Source of the DNA: Aptenodytes patagonicus | Lineage: Eukaryota > Chordata > Aves > Sphenisciformes > Spheniscidae | Assembly: GCF_965638725.1 (NCBI RefSeq) | Contig: NC_134950.1 | Span: 132,881,636 to 132,945,635, forward strand | Direction of reading: 5' to 3' | Length of the DNA stretch: 64,000 nt | Part shown: one piece after another, positions 1 to 11,346 of the stretch | How positions within the stretch are numbered: the first letter of the stretch is position 1 | Layout of the letters: each line of letters begins with the position of its first letter | Translations under genes and position numbers: made by a program | The notes under the pieces: generated by a model | Told to the model about the DNA's origin: nothing | The model's database searches: none | What the model saw: the letters and a program-made list of their open reading frames with translations, nothing else

Positions 1-584
1 TCTCATCTTTATCTATGACCCCCAGAAGGCAGGCATTTGAAGACATGCTCAATTAATTCAATTAGCTATATTTATATTTTGACTCAGCCACCTACATCTG
101 CTATTGCAGACACCCTACCATTCCCTCCTGAAAAATCCACTTTGTTTTAAGTACTCTCGTAACAGCCAGTAGCTTTTCAGCTGTTGGACACAGGTGGCTG
201 TAGCATGCCTTAAATACCATCTCCAAATCACTTCAGTATTGCCTTGCAACAACTTTTGTGAGCAGAATTCAGTACAAATACCTACAGAATATCTGCAAGT
301 CCAAAATCTTTGAATGTAGTAGGAAAGAACCTAACTTTTTTCTGCCTTAAGAGGGAGTTAATAGTACAAAAAAGTCAAGTGCCAACAGTGCTTAGGATTT
401 CAGTGAAGTAAGGACTGCAAAATCATTTGGGACCATGGCTCATAATACTCACTAAGAAAATGTGCAGGGGAAAAAAGGTAATGTAGTGACTATTTCTGCT
501 AAAAATCTCTTAATAATGAAAGCAAGAGAAAAGTATGGCTATTATCCATATAATCAGAAAAGCAAGACAAATCTATCGTACCTA

Positions 585-614
585 TGAGCTAATTTTATTA
601 GGATAAGAACACTT
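585..614. repeat. 30-bp exact direct repeat, copy 1
   Basis: The 30 bases starting TGAGCTAATTTT and ending AAGAACACTT recur without a mismatch at 1616-1645 in the same orientation. The flanking bases differ immediately on both sides, so these are dispersed copies rather than a tandem array. Neither copy lies in a transposon I recognise. It lies in the inferred WIPF3 intron. Confidence 0.9.
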
Positions 615-1615
615 ATGCGCTATGGTACCTGTGCATTAGTATCATGCAAAAAGACAGGATTCTAAAACCTCAACCTACACACAGACATTTCTCTTTCAGC
701 CTAAATCAAGTAAGTTAAACTAGCGGATCACCCGCATATCAATACCGCATTTAAAACCTAACTTTTATTTGCTAACATGTAAATGTTACTCTGATTTAAT
801 TGTATCAGTATAATAAAAATCACAGTGCTGTTTACTTTGGAACATTTCCAGGCGTTGGCCAAATAAAACTTATTTGTTTTGAAGGTTTTCCTTAAACCTA
901 CGTGCCTGATAGAATTTTTCTTCTTCCATTCTCCAACAGTAGATTTAGCAGCTGTAACAACAGCTGGGCAGTTTAGCAGCTGTAAAAGACAGATGCCAAG
1001 TTCCAGAAAATAACTTCCTAGTAAAAGAAAATAAGGTCTGTAGCAAGTTTTCATGGATTCCCCAATTATAAGGTTTTACTCTGCAACTTGGCACCAACTG
1101 GAGAGCTGACTCTCTCTCATACTGCACTTTTGTTCAACTCACCAGGCAGACTACAGATCCTCTCAAAGTTAGCCCTCTCTGATTCAGTTTTGACAGGGAA
1201 AAATCCTTTTGCTCTTACAGAAAAAACAATGTTCTGTCACATTATTTTACTAATTCTTTATGTTGGTTCATGTGCTCTTTTCAGTGTCAACACTTGGAAG
1301 GCTTTAATATCAGACATTAATTAGAAATATGTTTAGTTTGTATCATATCACCAAGATAAAACTGACCCTAAATTCTGTAGTCTTACGTGCAGAAGACCAC
1401 ATTTGAAATAGAATCATCTAACTAAAATATGGAAATACAGTATAAGCCGCCTTGTATCAAAACCCTATCACAGTAGTGGTTTTAGTCATCATAAAAGGAG
1501 GGGAAACAGAAAACCAAACTTGTTCATACCGGTCCTTAGGAGTCCTCTTAGCTTTCTCAAGTCTTTTACAATTGGCATATGTTAGAGGAGTCTAAAAATG
1601 TCTCTAGATACTTAC

Positions 1616-1645
1616 TGAGCTAATTTTATTAGGATAAGAACACTT
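1616..1645. repeat. 30-bp exact direct repeat, copy 2
   Basis: Second copy of the 30-bp unit at 585-614, 1031 bp further on and in the same orientation. No inverted terminal repeats, A tail or obvious target duplication flank it. Confidence 0.9.
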
Positions 1646-2670
1646 GCAGCTTCTGTTGACTTTAATTGCAGTTGTGGGCATTAAGTTGCTCACAAAATTC
1701 AGCCCACTAATTTCAGTATCTAACTATAGGTTGTGTACCAACCCAGAAGAGCTGCTAATTGAAAACACTGCTCACGGTGCCCAAAGTTAAAACAGAATGA
1801 TAAAAGGAATCAAGCACTGCTTATTTCATGTGCTGTCTTTATCTTCCTCCTCTTCATCTCCACAATTCAAGGAGAGTTTTACAAAATGGTTCGGCCTGCA
1901 AAGTAGCAGAGAGAAACATGCAAGGAAGCCTCCTTCTGGAAGAAGATAACATAAGAACATTATCAGACAAAATCAACAGACCTTCATGGGAACAAGACAG
2001 GCAGAGATGCCAGAGAATGCAAGGGAGAAATAAAGTTCTTAGGAAGGAAAAAAAAAAAAACCAAACAAAAAAACCCTCGAAGTACCACATACTGTTTTGC
2101 TACAGGGACTAACATACACTGCAAATAAGTACCGCAGTGACAGAAAAGTGTATGAAAAAAAGTCAGGAGAGATTTTATGTCTTGAACACAACCATGCCAG
2201 GTTTCACTATTTCCAAAACGGTCTAAAAATTTCAATGCAGAAACAGGCTATGAACAAATGATTGCAGAATACAAGGAATGACTTAAACATGTTTTATCAT
2301 AGGTACAATAATTGATTGTGAAGGTATGAAAATGTAATACCCTGAAACACACTCAGAGCATCCTCCTCTGATTGCAAACATGCTGGCAGGGCATGTGTTC
2401 TACTTCATGACACACAGAGCAATGATCTGTTACAAGGCGTAACTGTTCCTGCAGATGTATAAAAGCATATTGTGCTGTATCCCCAGGAAGACGGCATGTG
2501 CTAGAAAGAGCAACACCTACAGCTGAACACTGTGAATCTTAATAGAAGCTGTAAGAAAGAGGATGAAGAAATTAAAACTTACGACCTGCACATTACCAAT
2601 ACAAAAATGAGTTCCCTGTGGCTGAAGAAGCATTCACAAATGCTAAATTCTCACCACATGCACTCTAATG

Positions 2671-2845
2671 TAATCATCTCCAAACTTTTTGATCCCGCAC
2701 CCCTAGCAGTAAAAAAATTTTTGGGCATGCACCCCAATATACTTATTATTTATTTATAATTTGTACACATGTATGACCGAAGTTCTAATATTTTCTTCCT
2801 GTGCCCCAATGGATTATCTCACGCACCCCACTTTGGAGACCACTG
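2671..2845. mobile_element. hAT-type MITE (nonautonomous DNA transposon), 175 bp
   Basis: The segment is flanked by near-identical 8-bp direct repeats, CTCTAATG (2663-2670) and CTCTAACG (2846-2853), 7 of 8 matching. Eight bases is the target-duplication length of hAT transposons. The ends are imperfect inverted repeats. The right end, read on the minus strand, starts CAGTGGTCTCCAAA, which has the CAGTG-type terminus common in hAT MITEs. The left end reads TAATCATCTCCAAA. GCACCCC blocks follow inside both ends. There is no coding capacity, so movement would have needed a transposase from elsewhere. The divergence of the termini suggests an old copy. It lies in the inferred WIPF3 intron, 144 bp from the splice donor. 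Confidence 0.65.
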
Positions 2846-2989
2846 CTCTAACGAACAGAAGAACAAAAGGCAGCAAAACAAGCATCTGCCCCAGATATTT
2901 GCTATGAATATCCATGCCAAAATTCTGGGGGCTCTGAGCTGGCTACTACAGCTAAGCTTTTGCTAATAGAGATGAAAAGTCAATCTTAC

Positions 2990-3067
2990 CAGAGGCGGTG
3001 GTGGAGGGGGCCCTCCAGAAGGTGGTGGAGGCGGTGGAGGAGGAGGTGGTGGCGGTGGCACAGGCAT
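2990..3067 (-). CDS. WIPF3: WIPF3 first coding exon (residues 1-26), partial gene
   Basis: WIPF3 (WIRE/CR16 branch of the WASP-interacting protein family) binds actin and N-WASP and regulates cortical actin. Read on the minus strand from an ATG at 3067, the 78 nt give 26 in-frame codons: MPV, a run of 13 prolines, Ser-Gly-Gly, six prolines and Leu. MPVPPPPPPP is the characteristic amino terminus of WIPF3/CR16. The exon ends in frame at CTG and is followed by a consensus donor, GTAAG (2989-2985). An in-frame TAG 15 nt upstream of the ATG shows that translation does not start earlier. The remaining exons (WH2-containing region, long proline-rich middle, C-terminal WASP-binding segment) lie left of the window. 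The exon is too short and repetitive for ordinary ORF calling. Low-complexity sequence makes homology less certain, but the start context, splice signals and PRR15 synteny all agree. Confidence 0.85.
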
Positions 3068-3122
3068 CCGTTCAGATTTCTAGCTTCACACAGTTATGAA
3101 AAATATAGCCAAAGTCTATGTC
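3068..3122 (-). other. WIPF3: WIPF3 5'UTR part of the start-codon exon, with splice acceptor
   Basis: Upstream of the WIPF3 ATG on the minus strand, a long polypyrimidine tract (complement of 3126-3197) leads to CCCCTCAAG, placing a good 3' splice site at 3124-3123 and the exon start at 3122. The exon would be 133 nt, with 55 nt of 5'UTR and 78 nt coding. An alternative AG a few bases further in (CATAG, complement near 3118) would shorten the UTR slightly. The placement is inferred from splice signals only. Confidence 0.65.
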
Positions 3123-3125
3123 CTT

Positions 3126-3162
3126 GAGGGGAAGAAAGGGAGGAGAAAGAAAAGTGGGGGGT

Positions 3163-3193
<31 letters not shown>

Positions 3194-3197
3194 GGAA
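3126..3197. repeat. Polypurine tract (polypyrimidine on the WIPF3 sense strand)
   Basis: About 72 bases are purine on the plus strand with only two T interruptions. They include G-runs of six and seven and an A-run of about 15. On the minus strand this is the polypyrimidine tract of the WIPF3 acceptor, but it is far longer than splicing needs. Such tracts are variable in length and can adopt triplex-type structures. Confidence 0.85.
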
Positions 3198-3929
3198 CGT
3201 GTTTATACACTGTAAGCTGAAGATCAGCCAAATTTCTAGCTCTCAGCAGACTAAAGACTTTTATACTGCACTGCTTCCAAAACTACAGTACAAACAGCCT
3301 CATTATAGTTCTCTGATGACAACATTCATCTAAAGAGCAAGCTCACAGATCGGGACAAGTGCCATGAATACCAAATGCATAGATGCCAACCTGTCCAGCT
3401 TTAACTATTACGCCTTGCCTTAATCTAGCCCACAGCCCTGAAATGCAATTCTGCAGAGAACAAAATCACAGTCAACCACATGCAGATACCCCTGCTGGGA
3501 CAAAAACTCCATTGACTTTAAGCTAGAGGTTTGCTGCTCTAAGGACAGAGTGAGGAACTTTTTAAGGTTCACTGGACTTGCTCCAATGTTAAAAAGAAAG
3601 AAAAAAAAAAGAAAAAGAGACAAGACATGATTGAATAATAAATGAAGAAATAATTCTACAGATTAAAGCTTCTATTACCAAATGACAGCATATAAGGACC
3701 AGACATTTCAAGCATTAAAGTCACATGTGTTTTTCCTACCATTTTTAAATGTTACCTTTTCACAGTTCTTTAGTAATACATTGACTAAAAAGACACGTAT
3801 CTTCCAACAAAAGCTATATGCGGGTTTTTTTGTTTTGTTTTTTTTAAATCTCCTGCAGAATGACAGTGTATCACTCACTGATTTTCATCTCTAACCCAGC
3901 CCCTGGAATGATTGCATCCCCTCTCAGGC

Positions 3930-4440
3930 TGAAGTCATCCGTGAAGTTAACAAGCAACCCCTGTATTTCATCAGTAAAATTGCAAATGAAAGTACTAGGC
4001 ACTGCCTAAGAGAGCCCTCTGCAAGCCATACTTGATAACTTCTTTTGTTTTGATAGTGACTCTTGGATAAATGCTCTGAACATGGTTTTACATCTAGTTT
4101 TATGTCCATCGTGTCATGACTGTCTCCGAGACTCTTCACGATGTCATGTGAAACAGTATCAAAAGCTCTACAATAACGCAAAATATGACATCTGCCATTT
4201 CCTTCCTTTCTGTAAGGCTTTATCTTAGCAGGAAATTACATTGATTTGACACATTTATTCTTTATACATCTCTGTAGATCATAATTTGTTTTCCTGCCTC
4301 CTCCAATCATTTAGAAACATTTTACTCATTTTGATGTTTTTCTAGAAATTGACGTTAAGTTGAAAAGACCACAATTCCCAAGCCCTATTCCCCTCATCCC
4401 TCCCTTCTTTTTTAAAAGCAGGCACTCTATGCTTTTCCAG
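3930..4440 (-). mobile_element. Old CR1/L3-like LINE fragment (reverse transcriptase region)
   Basis: Read on the minus strand, 4181-4120 encodes CRAFDTVSHDI, matching the SKAFDTVSH motif of the CR1-clade reverse transcriptase (compare the younger CR1 at 53.7 kb, which has it exactly). The sequence to the right resembles the complement of the neighbouring CR1 segment coding for the NYRPVSLTS stretch, and the sequence to the left resembles the part after the PQGSVLGP motif. The frame is broken by many stops and indels. Divergence from the 53-kb CR1 is high, so this is an ancient insertion. The limits are approximate. Confidence 0.6.
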
Positions 4441-6394
4441 CTGCCTGAAACTTTTTGTTCAAGTAATTTAAGAATCGCCTGTGTAAGCAGGAGAAATGAG
4501 ACAGTTCAATCTGGACAGCTTCAGGAGAGAGGACAAGACAGAAATGAGGCAAGTTACAATCTTTAGAGAGGGATAGATTAGAAGAGGTAATGAAGTTAAA
4601 AGGTACATGCAATCTTGTCCACTTCCTAGCAAGCGTACGTGAACAATATACACACAATACCCAAGTATTTTCCTTCTGCTGCGTCTTTTAAAACACTTTA
4701 TGGGAGATCAATCAAAAATTAACTATGCAGAGCCTCTACAACATTTGCTTTCTCCCTTGAGAGATTGCTATGCAAAGGACTAACGTATCAAAGCACTCTG
4801 GAACTGTATCAGAATTGGTTACAATCACTTTAATAATGACTTAATGAAGCTTTCCAAGAAAGCCAGCATCACAGCATCTCCACCATTCTGCCCTCATTGT
4901 TGCCCTGTGCAAAAAGCTATTATCAGAAGATATCTCTCTTCCTCAATTAAGTCATTCAAAAACACGGACATAAGGAGAATGAGTCTTCCCTGCTAATAAT
5001 ATGTTTCGGGTTAGTATCTTCCTACCCTGCAATACAGGCCTTTTGTCTTCATTAAGGATTTAGATTGGGAAATATGCTCTTAGTCAAATTAGAAAAAAAA
5101 TACAACCCACGCTTCTGTGGCAGACCATGTGCATGGCAGCAGGAGGTAAAGCACACTGGAGGCGAGCAGCAGTGAGAGAAAAGAAATGGGAATCGGCTCT
5201 TGGTATTTAGAAGTCACAATCTGAAATGCAATCAGTTGACTTTTCCAGCTGCCTCTCTCACCAGTCCCAGCCCCAGCACACATTCCTCCAAGCGATGCAG
5301 CCTAAGTTCCAGGACCAGAAACCGTGTGGCCATCTACAACTCAAAATTCAGTGCATAGGAAGTGTTTGCTTCACCACTCCCCCATCCTGAATCCTCTTGT
5401 CCAGCGACACAGGAGAAGAATGCATTTTGGGGGACTATACCCCACAACCCTTGGATGAAATATTGGAGACGCCCTATAGCTTTCCTCCCATGCTGTTTCA
5501 AATCCTCTACAAATGAACTATCTTTCAGAAAATTCTGTGTATGTGCCCTCCTTTGTCTCTTATGACAAATTCAGAGGCTCAATGTCCTGACCTTGGGTGC
5601 TTTTGTACACACAAATTCATACGTTTTTTATACTGGTACTATTACAGGGTGAAGGTGATCATATCTAATACCTACACAATGAAGAAACATTTTCCACATA
5701 AGGGTTCTATTTGTTCAAGCGAGCTTTGGAAGAAGGAGCGCTGTCATTCACACAAGCAGACACTGATAGCAAAGACAGACTGTATGTAGATAAAGGTAGG
5801 CATCTTCAAACTAACATACAATAAAAAATTGGCTCTTAAAATTTAGTCATAACTGCATGATCTACACACTTTAATATGTAGGACTGGGTATGAGAACCTC
5901 TTTTTTATCACTGCACCTATCTCACGTGGTTTGTATCTAAATAAAATTACGGAGAAGACTGCAACACTTTCAATATATCAACACACGTTATTTGGAGGTC
6001 TCTATTCCTTGGTTAATGGCTGTTATTTCATTTGCCTCTTCCCCCCTCATCAAGTTGCTAGTTAAAATATGGTTAGCAATTTCAGACAATCGCTTCAGAA
6101 CATGCCGGGGTTATGGATTTGCACATTATAAGCTAAATAAATTCTGAATTAAAAACAAAAAAAGGAGTATCACATTGCTCAGTTCTAGTGTCTAGAGGGA
6201 TCTGAACTATCCCTGAGGGACAGAAATAAAAAGATACAGTTTAAAAAGTTGGCAATAGGTGGAGGGGAGAAGCCTGTGTGTTTTGCCTGAGAAAACTGAG
6301 GCTAAGAATAATGTAAATCTTCCCTTGACTTCCACATCACAAAACAGAATCAGGCCCAACAATCACAGAATTTATTGCAAAAAAAGGAAAATCC

Positions 6395-6700
6395 CAAACC
6401 CTGCCTTTTCTAGTCCACCTCCCTACCAAAGCAAGGTTGTACATTTTTTTCAGTGCTTTCTGGAGTCTAATTTTAGGTGTCCCAAATAATGTGGCTTGTA
6501 TTATTTCCCTTGGGAAGCTCTTTCACAGTGAAATAACTCTCATAGTTCAGATTGCCTGACACTCAGCCTAATTTTTCCTTTTCTTAATTTGATCCCATTT
6601 GTACTCCACCGCAGATGACTCTACCTTGTACCAAGCAAAATAGTTTCTCCTACCCCTCAGGATCAGCTTTGTGAAATATAAGAATTATAATTCAGAATTA
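6395..6700 (-). mobile_element. Old CR1/L3-like LINE fragment (3' region)
   Basis: The plus strand reads like the complement of a decayed CR1 3' region. It has a TAGTCCACCTCCCTACCAAAG segment corresponding to the usual tail block (TCCAACCCCCTGCCAA type). It is followed by the 'decide to treat as separate exon' spacing typical of the family: a block around CCCTTGGGAAGCTCTTTCA and then TTCCTTTTCTTAATTTGAT. This order is characteristic of the amniote-wide old CR1 families. No reading frame survives and the ends are approximate. The call rests on remembered family patterns, not an alignment. Confidence 0.5.
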
Positions 6701-9700
6701 CATTTACAAGGACTAATTATACTTTTTGAGCCTTTTTACTTCTTACAAGTCATCCCATCAGTCAGTGAACATTATTACTGTTCTCCGATCTCAAAACAGT
6801 TGGTCTTTTTTTGTCCTCTTGGTAAGGGTAATTGTAAGACTGGTAATTTCAGGTGTCAGACTGTTCCTTGCTTCTTCGCACAGTGCTTGCTTGAACAGCA
6901 GCTGGGTTTAAGTAAGAACAGCAAGTGCAGTCCTCAATATAGAACTCAAGCTCCAAATTTCTGAAGGCCCAAATAAAGTCTTCACCCAAACTTTCATTTT
7001 GAAATGTCAGACGAGACAGAGTAGATGCAGATGTTTCTTCTTCATGAACTGCTCTCAGCCCCGTGCTGGATTCACCTGTGGTAAACCCAATACGTCTGCC
7101 TCTTTATGTAGATCTGGTCTCACCTTGCCCAGCCACCAGATGTACACAAGCTCTGACCCGAAAGCTTCCCAAAGGTCTCCTTCTGAAGTGTCACTGCCAC
7201 AGTGCTGGGCTCACACTAAGACAAAGTCCTGCTGGGAGCACAGAGCCACACTAAGAAACAATGTGGTTTTTGGGCAGCAGCTGACACGTCTCCTGCCACA
7301 GTGACGCCCAGCAGAACCACCACAGGTTTGTCTGCAAAGGCTGTGCTAAAGTACCTTCACCCATCATGGAAAGGCAAGGAATGGAACAGCTGCGCCTTCA
7401 ATTTGGAACAATGTCTAGAAGGGGAAAGGACAGAGAAAAAAAATCACAACTATTTAAATGCACACAGTATGCATTTACACACAAAAATATTTCTTAGATT
7501 TTGTTGGTGTTTTTGTTTTTTCTTTTATATGGCTATAGTCCTTCGGTGGTACACTCATTAATATATAACAACAGTTGGAATTGAAAATGCAACCCTTTTA
7601 ATCAATTTGGAGAAAGGACTGCGAAATAACTGATTCATTATTACTGGATTCGCAATCATTGCAACTGTGCACTTTGAGGTAGGTAATTCAGCTTTGGGGA
7701 AATTTACAGATTTTTTTGCCTCCAAGTAAAGGCTGGGGTAGATATTTCACAGGTGTGCAGGAAAGCTTATCCAAAATATTGGTCTTATTTTCCTGATTAA
7801 ACTGAAGAAAAAAGTAGACCACAAACTCTGTTTTTAACTTTTAATCATCTTTTATATAATCAAATATGATTTCCCAATTAACTATACTGTTCTGAGTTAC
7901 AGCTTTTAAATCCTTATATTTTAACAGAAAACTAAAAGAATGTCAAAATTACACAGGAGAAACAGTATCAATAAGCATCTGCTCAACTTTCATGATCTGA
8001 AAAGTAGACAGTGAGCCTAATTGTGCCCCCATTTGCTCCTGTCAAACATCACCGAAGAACAGGTGAAATCACTGGTACAAGCACACCACAGATCTTTTAA
8101 AGACAGTACAGCACACGTGAAGGCAGAGAAGAGAAAAATCAGTAATAGATGTGTGTTATACAGACCAATTTTTCTTCTGTCACTATCACACAACTGGAAA
8201 TGGCTTGGAAAAAGCTTCTGTTTGGAATGAACCAGTTTAGATTTTAAGTGTAACAGAATCAAACTATGTAATTTTTAAGCACCATATGCTACATTTCATT
8301 CTACCATTTTCAGTGAATGACTGTGTTTAGAGAACAGAACAAGAAAGAATCAAGGTAGAGCCTCCGAGTATCCTCACAGTCTCTCTCCCCTCTGCAAAAA
8401 AAAACCCGTCCGCAAAATACTTGACAGTCTCTGCTGTATTTGAGAGATTTAAGAGCAGTGCAGAAGTGTGAAACTGTTACCTTCTTTTATAGCTCATGAG
8501 AAATGCAAACACTCATATCCATACCTATCTTACTAAATATATTTTAAAACATTCACAGGTATATTCCTACAGCTGACTAAGAAAACTCTAGCCTTTCACC
8601 ATTTCCTAACAGACTGTACCTGGATTGCATACAACTTACAAGACAAATTTCTGCTCTCAGTCGCCATTTAGTTGCATCACTGCAACTAAACGCAGAACCT
8701 GGCTTTTTCATTTCCATTGAAATGTACAAACCTCATGGGCTTCTCCTCCATTTAATATCTGATGAAACACTCGTAAGCAGCATTTGTCTACTCAGGGTCT
8801 GTGGGATCGTCTCACAGCACGTAACAGTATCCTGCATTTAAGCCAAGGAACGTAAGTTCTCCCCAGTTTGGACTATTTCCACCAGGCTTGATCCAGCTAA
8901 GGGCTGCATCCCCTTTCTGCCTGAAAAAACAGCATGACTCTTGTTCTGTCAGGAGCCCGATAACACTGCAACAAACCAGCCAGGGCTGACCCAGTGCAGA
9001 TTACAGGAATTTGAAGACGCCTTGCTTCCATGTGTGCTGTGGGCAGACCTCTCTGCTGGGTTCCCTATGGTGCTGAGGCTAGAAATTAAGTGTCTTGACA
9101 AACCTCCCTTCAGAGGCAAAGCTGTGCAGATGACTTCATGTCCCTATACATGACTATTTCAGGGTGTAGCTTCCTCTGCTCCCTAGGGGATCTGCCATAG
9201 AAGACTAATTGCTGTAAGGGAGCAGAATAAGAGAATGTCATCCTCTTCTAAATAAGGAGTAAGAGAAAAGAATGACACCCAAGAAGAAGAAATATATTAT
9301 GCTGACAGTAGCGCTAACCTGAAGTTAAAGAGTCCAAAGGCAAATGAGGTAAGTTAGGAGCAATTAGGACTTGCACAAAGACATAACTTTGCAAAGGAAA
9401 CAATTTATACAAAGAGTTTCCTTTAAATATATTGTATCATCCACACAAAGACAGACACAGCCTATTTCACTGCCAGATATATAAACAATGGCAAATTTGA
9501 TATACAGTCATTAGCAAAGTTAATCATTGGCCTAAGCTAAATAAAGAAAGTGCAGCTCAGTGGAAGTTCAAGGTCACTGCCACATTCTGAAGATAATTGT
9601 TTTATACTCCTCAAGAGTTTCACTGTGAACAGCACTTGAGCTCTCTTAGTAGAGGCAATCTGATGGTTCAAGTTAACACTTGCAAGTTTTGTGCAGTGAG

Positions 9701-11325
9701 AAGTAAATTGTACATTTTCACATAATTACTAATAATATATTTCTTTATAGTTATTAATATATTACATGAATTATAGCAAATAAATATGAAGAGAGATATT
9801 TGAAAAGTATACCTGTGCACAGAATGGCTTCTACCAAAGAAAGTCTTGAAGCCGTTTAATCAATTCCCGTAACAGAAGAAAGTTTTGCTTTCCAATTAAG
9901 TAGCTGGCATCAAAATAGAAAACCCAAACAAGGTAGTATTCAGCATCTTGCTTTTTATATTTGCTATACACAGCTCAACAAATGTCTGTTTTCAAACACC
10001 AATCAAGCAAAAAGAATCTGCAAATGTGGGTATCAGAAGACTACAGGACTTTCAAAATCTGTGTCTCAAATAATTCTAAAATTGTCACTTTCAACCACAT
10101 GATGTTTCACCAGAGATCCTATTTTAAACATTTGCAGCTTTCCATCTTGGAAATACAAATTTATAGAAACCTGTATGCATGCCACGTCAGGCTGACATCT
10201 ACCAGCTTAAGAAACACAGTCTAATACTGGCAATGCAAGGAAAGTAAATCTGGCAATCTAACATGAGCCATTCTTCCCTACAATACAGTATCAGTATCAT
10301 GCCCCTGCACGGGCTGTAGTCACTGTATGCTGTGAGGAGAATTGTCTTTCATAAGGGATGTAAAACATGATGCTCTGGTCACCTGCAGGAATAAGTTGCC
10401 AGGGAAATCCTCACCTCAAATAAAGAAAGGGAAGCTTTGATCCCAGTTTTCAGTGAAGTTGTGATTACTTATTCCTTCCAAATCTACTTCCAATGGTAAA
10501 AATGCTAGCCCTGATGTCCTGACAAATTAAACTACAACTTCTGAACATGCTTATGCATTCTTACTTTCATGCTCTTACCTGTCAATCCTGTTGAAACTGC
10601 TGCTCCATTTCAATGACACAGTTGGTAACCTCATCTTAGATGTTCTTTACAGCAGAGTAAGGCTTCCATACTTACAAGTAAAAGGTATATAAAACCCTAT
10701 GTTATTAAGGAAGCCTCGCTACACTACTATAATGTTGCATTTTTGGTATTTTAACTAATTCAGTGTTCTAAAATAAATAAAGTGCAAAGTGCTCTTATTG
10801 CCCCTTAAGTGTCATAGCTGATATATTTATAAAACTTCTTATGTGCATAGAAGTGTAAATATGCTTTCTTGTACAGAAAATCGTTAGCTGTTTTTAAAGG
10901 CAATGGACAAAATATCTAGCTCCAAACTTAAATCTATTTACTCAGGACAAGGATTTCACTTTATACAAAGAACAACAAATCGCAAAGTCATTTGCAACTA
11001 TTAATTCCCTAAAAAATCCCTGACAAAAGATGTTTTGATTTGTAGGCCTAGGTCTTAATTGCTAGTAAAACAAAGTTCTCAGAAGAAACAATATGAGTTT
11101 TATTAAATTGAAGATTCAGCCCTTTGACTTATTAAAGGACTTCAATTGCAATTCTTTGTGAAAGTCATTATATTCAGAGAGGACAATGTGATTGATACCT
11201 ACCGGTACACACAGAATAAGCAATGAACACCAGGAATCCAAAAATAGTCAACTAACTTTGCTGCCTGCTGAAGAAGGCAAGTAATTCTAGGGATTAACTA
11301 GCAATAGAAGATTTTTTTTTTGAAG

Positions 11326-11346
11326 TTGTGTCTATCATAGACACAA
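11326..11346. other. Perfect short palindrome (10-bp arms, 1-nt centre)
   Basis: TTGTGTCTAT (11326-11335), one C, then its exact reverse complement ATAGACACAA (11337-11346). It follows a T10 run. No known function. It is too short for a microRNA precursor and has no tRNA or terminator context. Confidence 0.8.

Larger units (their letters stand above)
1..2989 (-). other. WIPF3: WIPF3 intron following the first coding exon (partial)
   Basis: This stretch lies just downstream, on the minus strand, of the exon carrying the WIPF3 start codon. It begins with a consensus donor (GTAAG at 2989-2985) and runs off the left edge. I looked on the minus strand for the next WIPF3 coding segment (the WH2/actin-binding part that follows the first polyproline block in this family) and found none, so the rest of the gene is outside the window. 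The open frames here are short and unlike known proteins. The recognisable contents are a 30-bp exact direct duplication (585 and 1616) and a hAT-type MITE (2671-2845). Confidence 0.75.
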
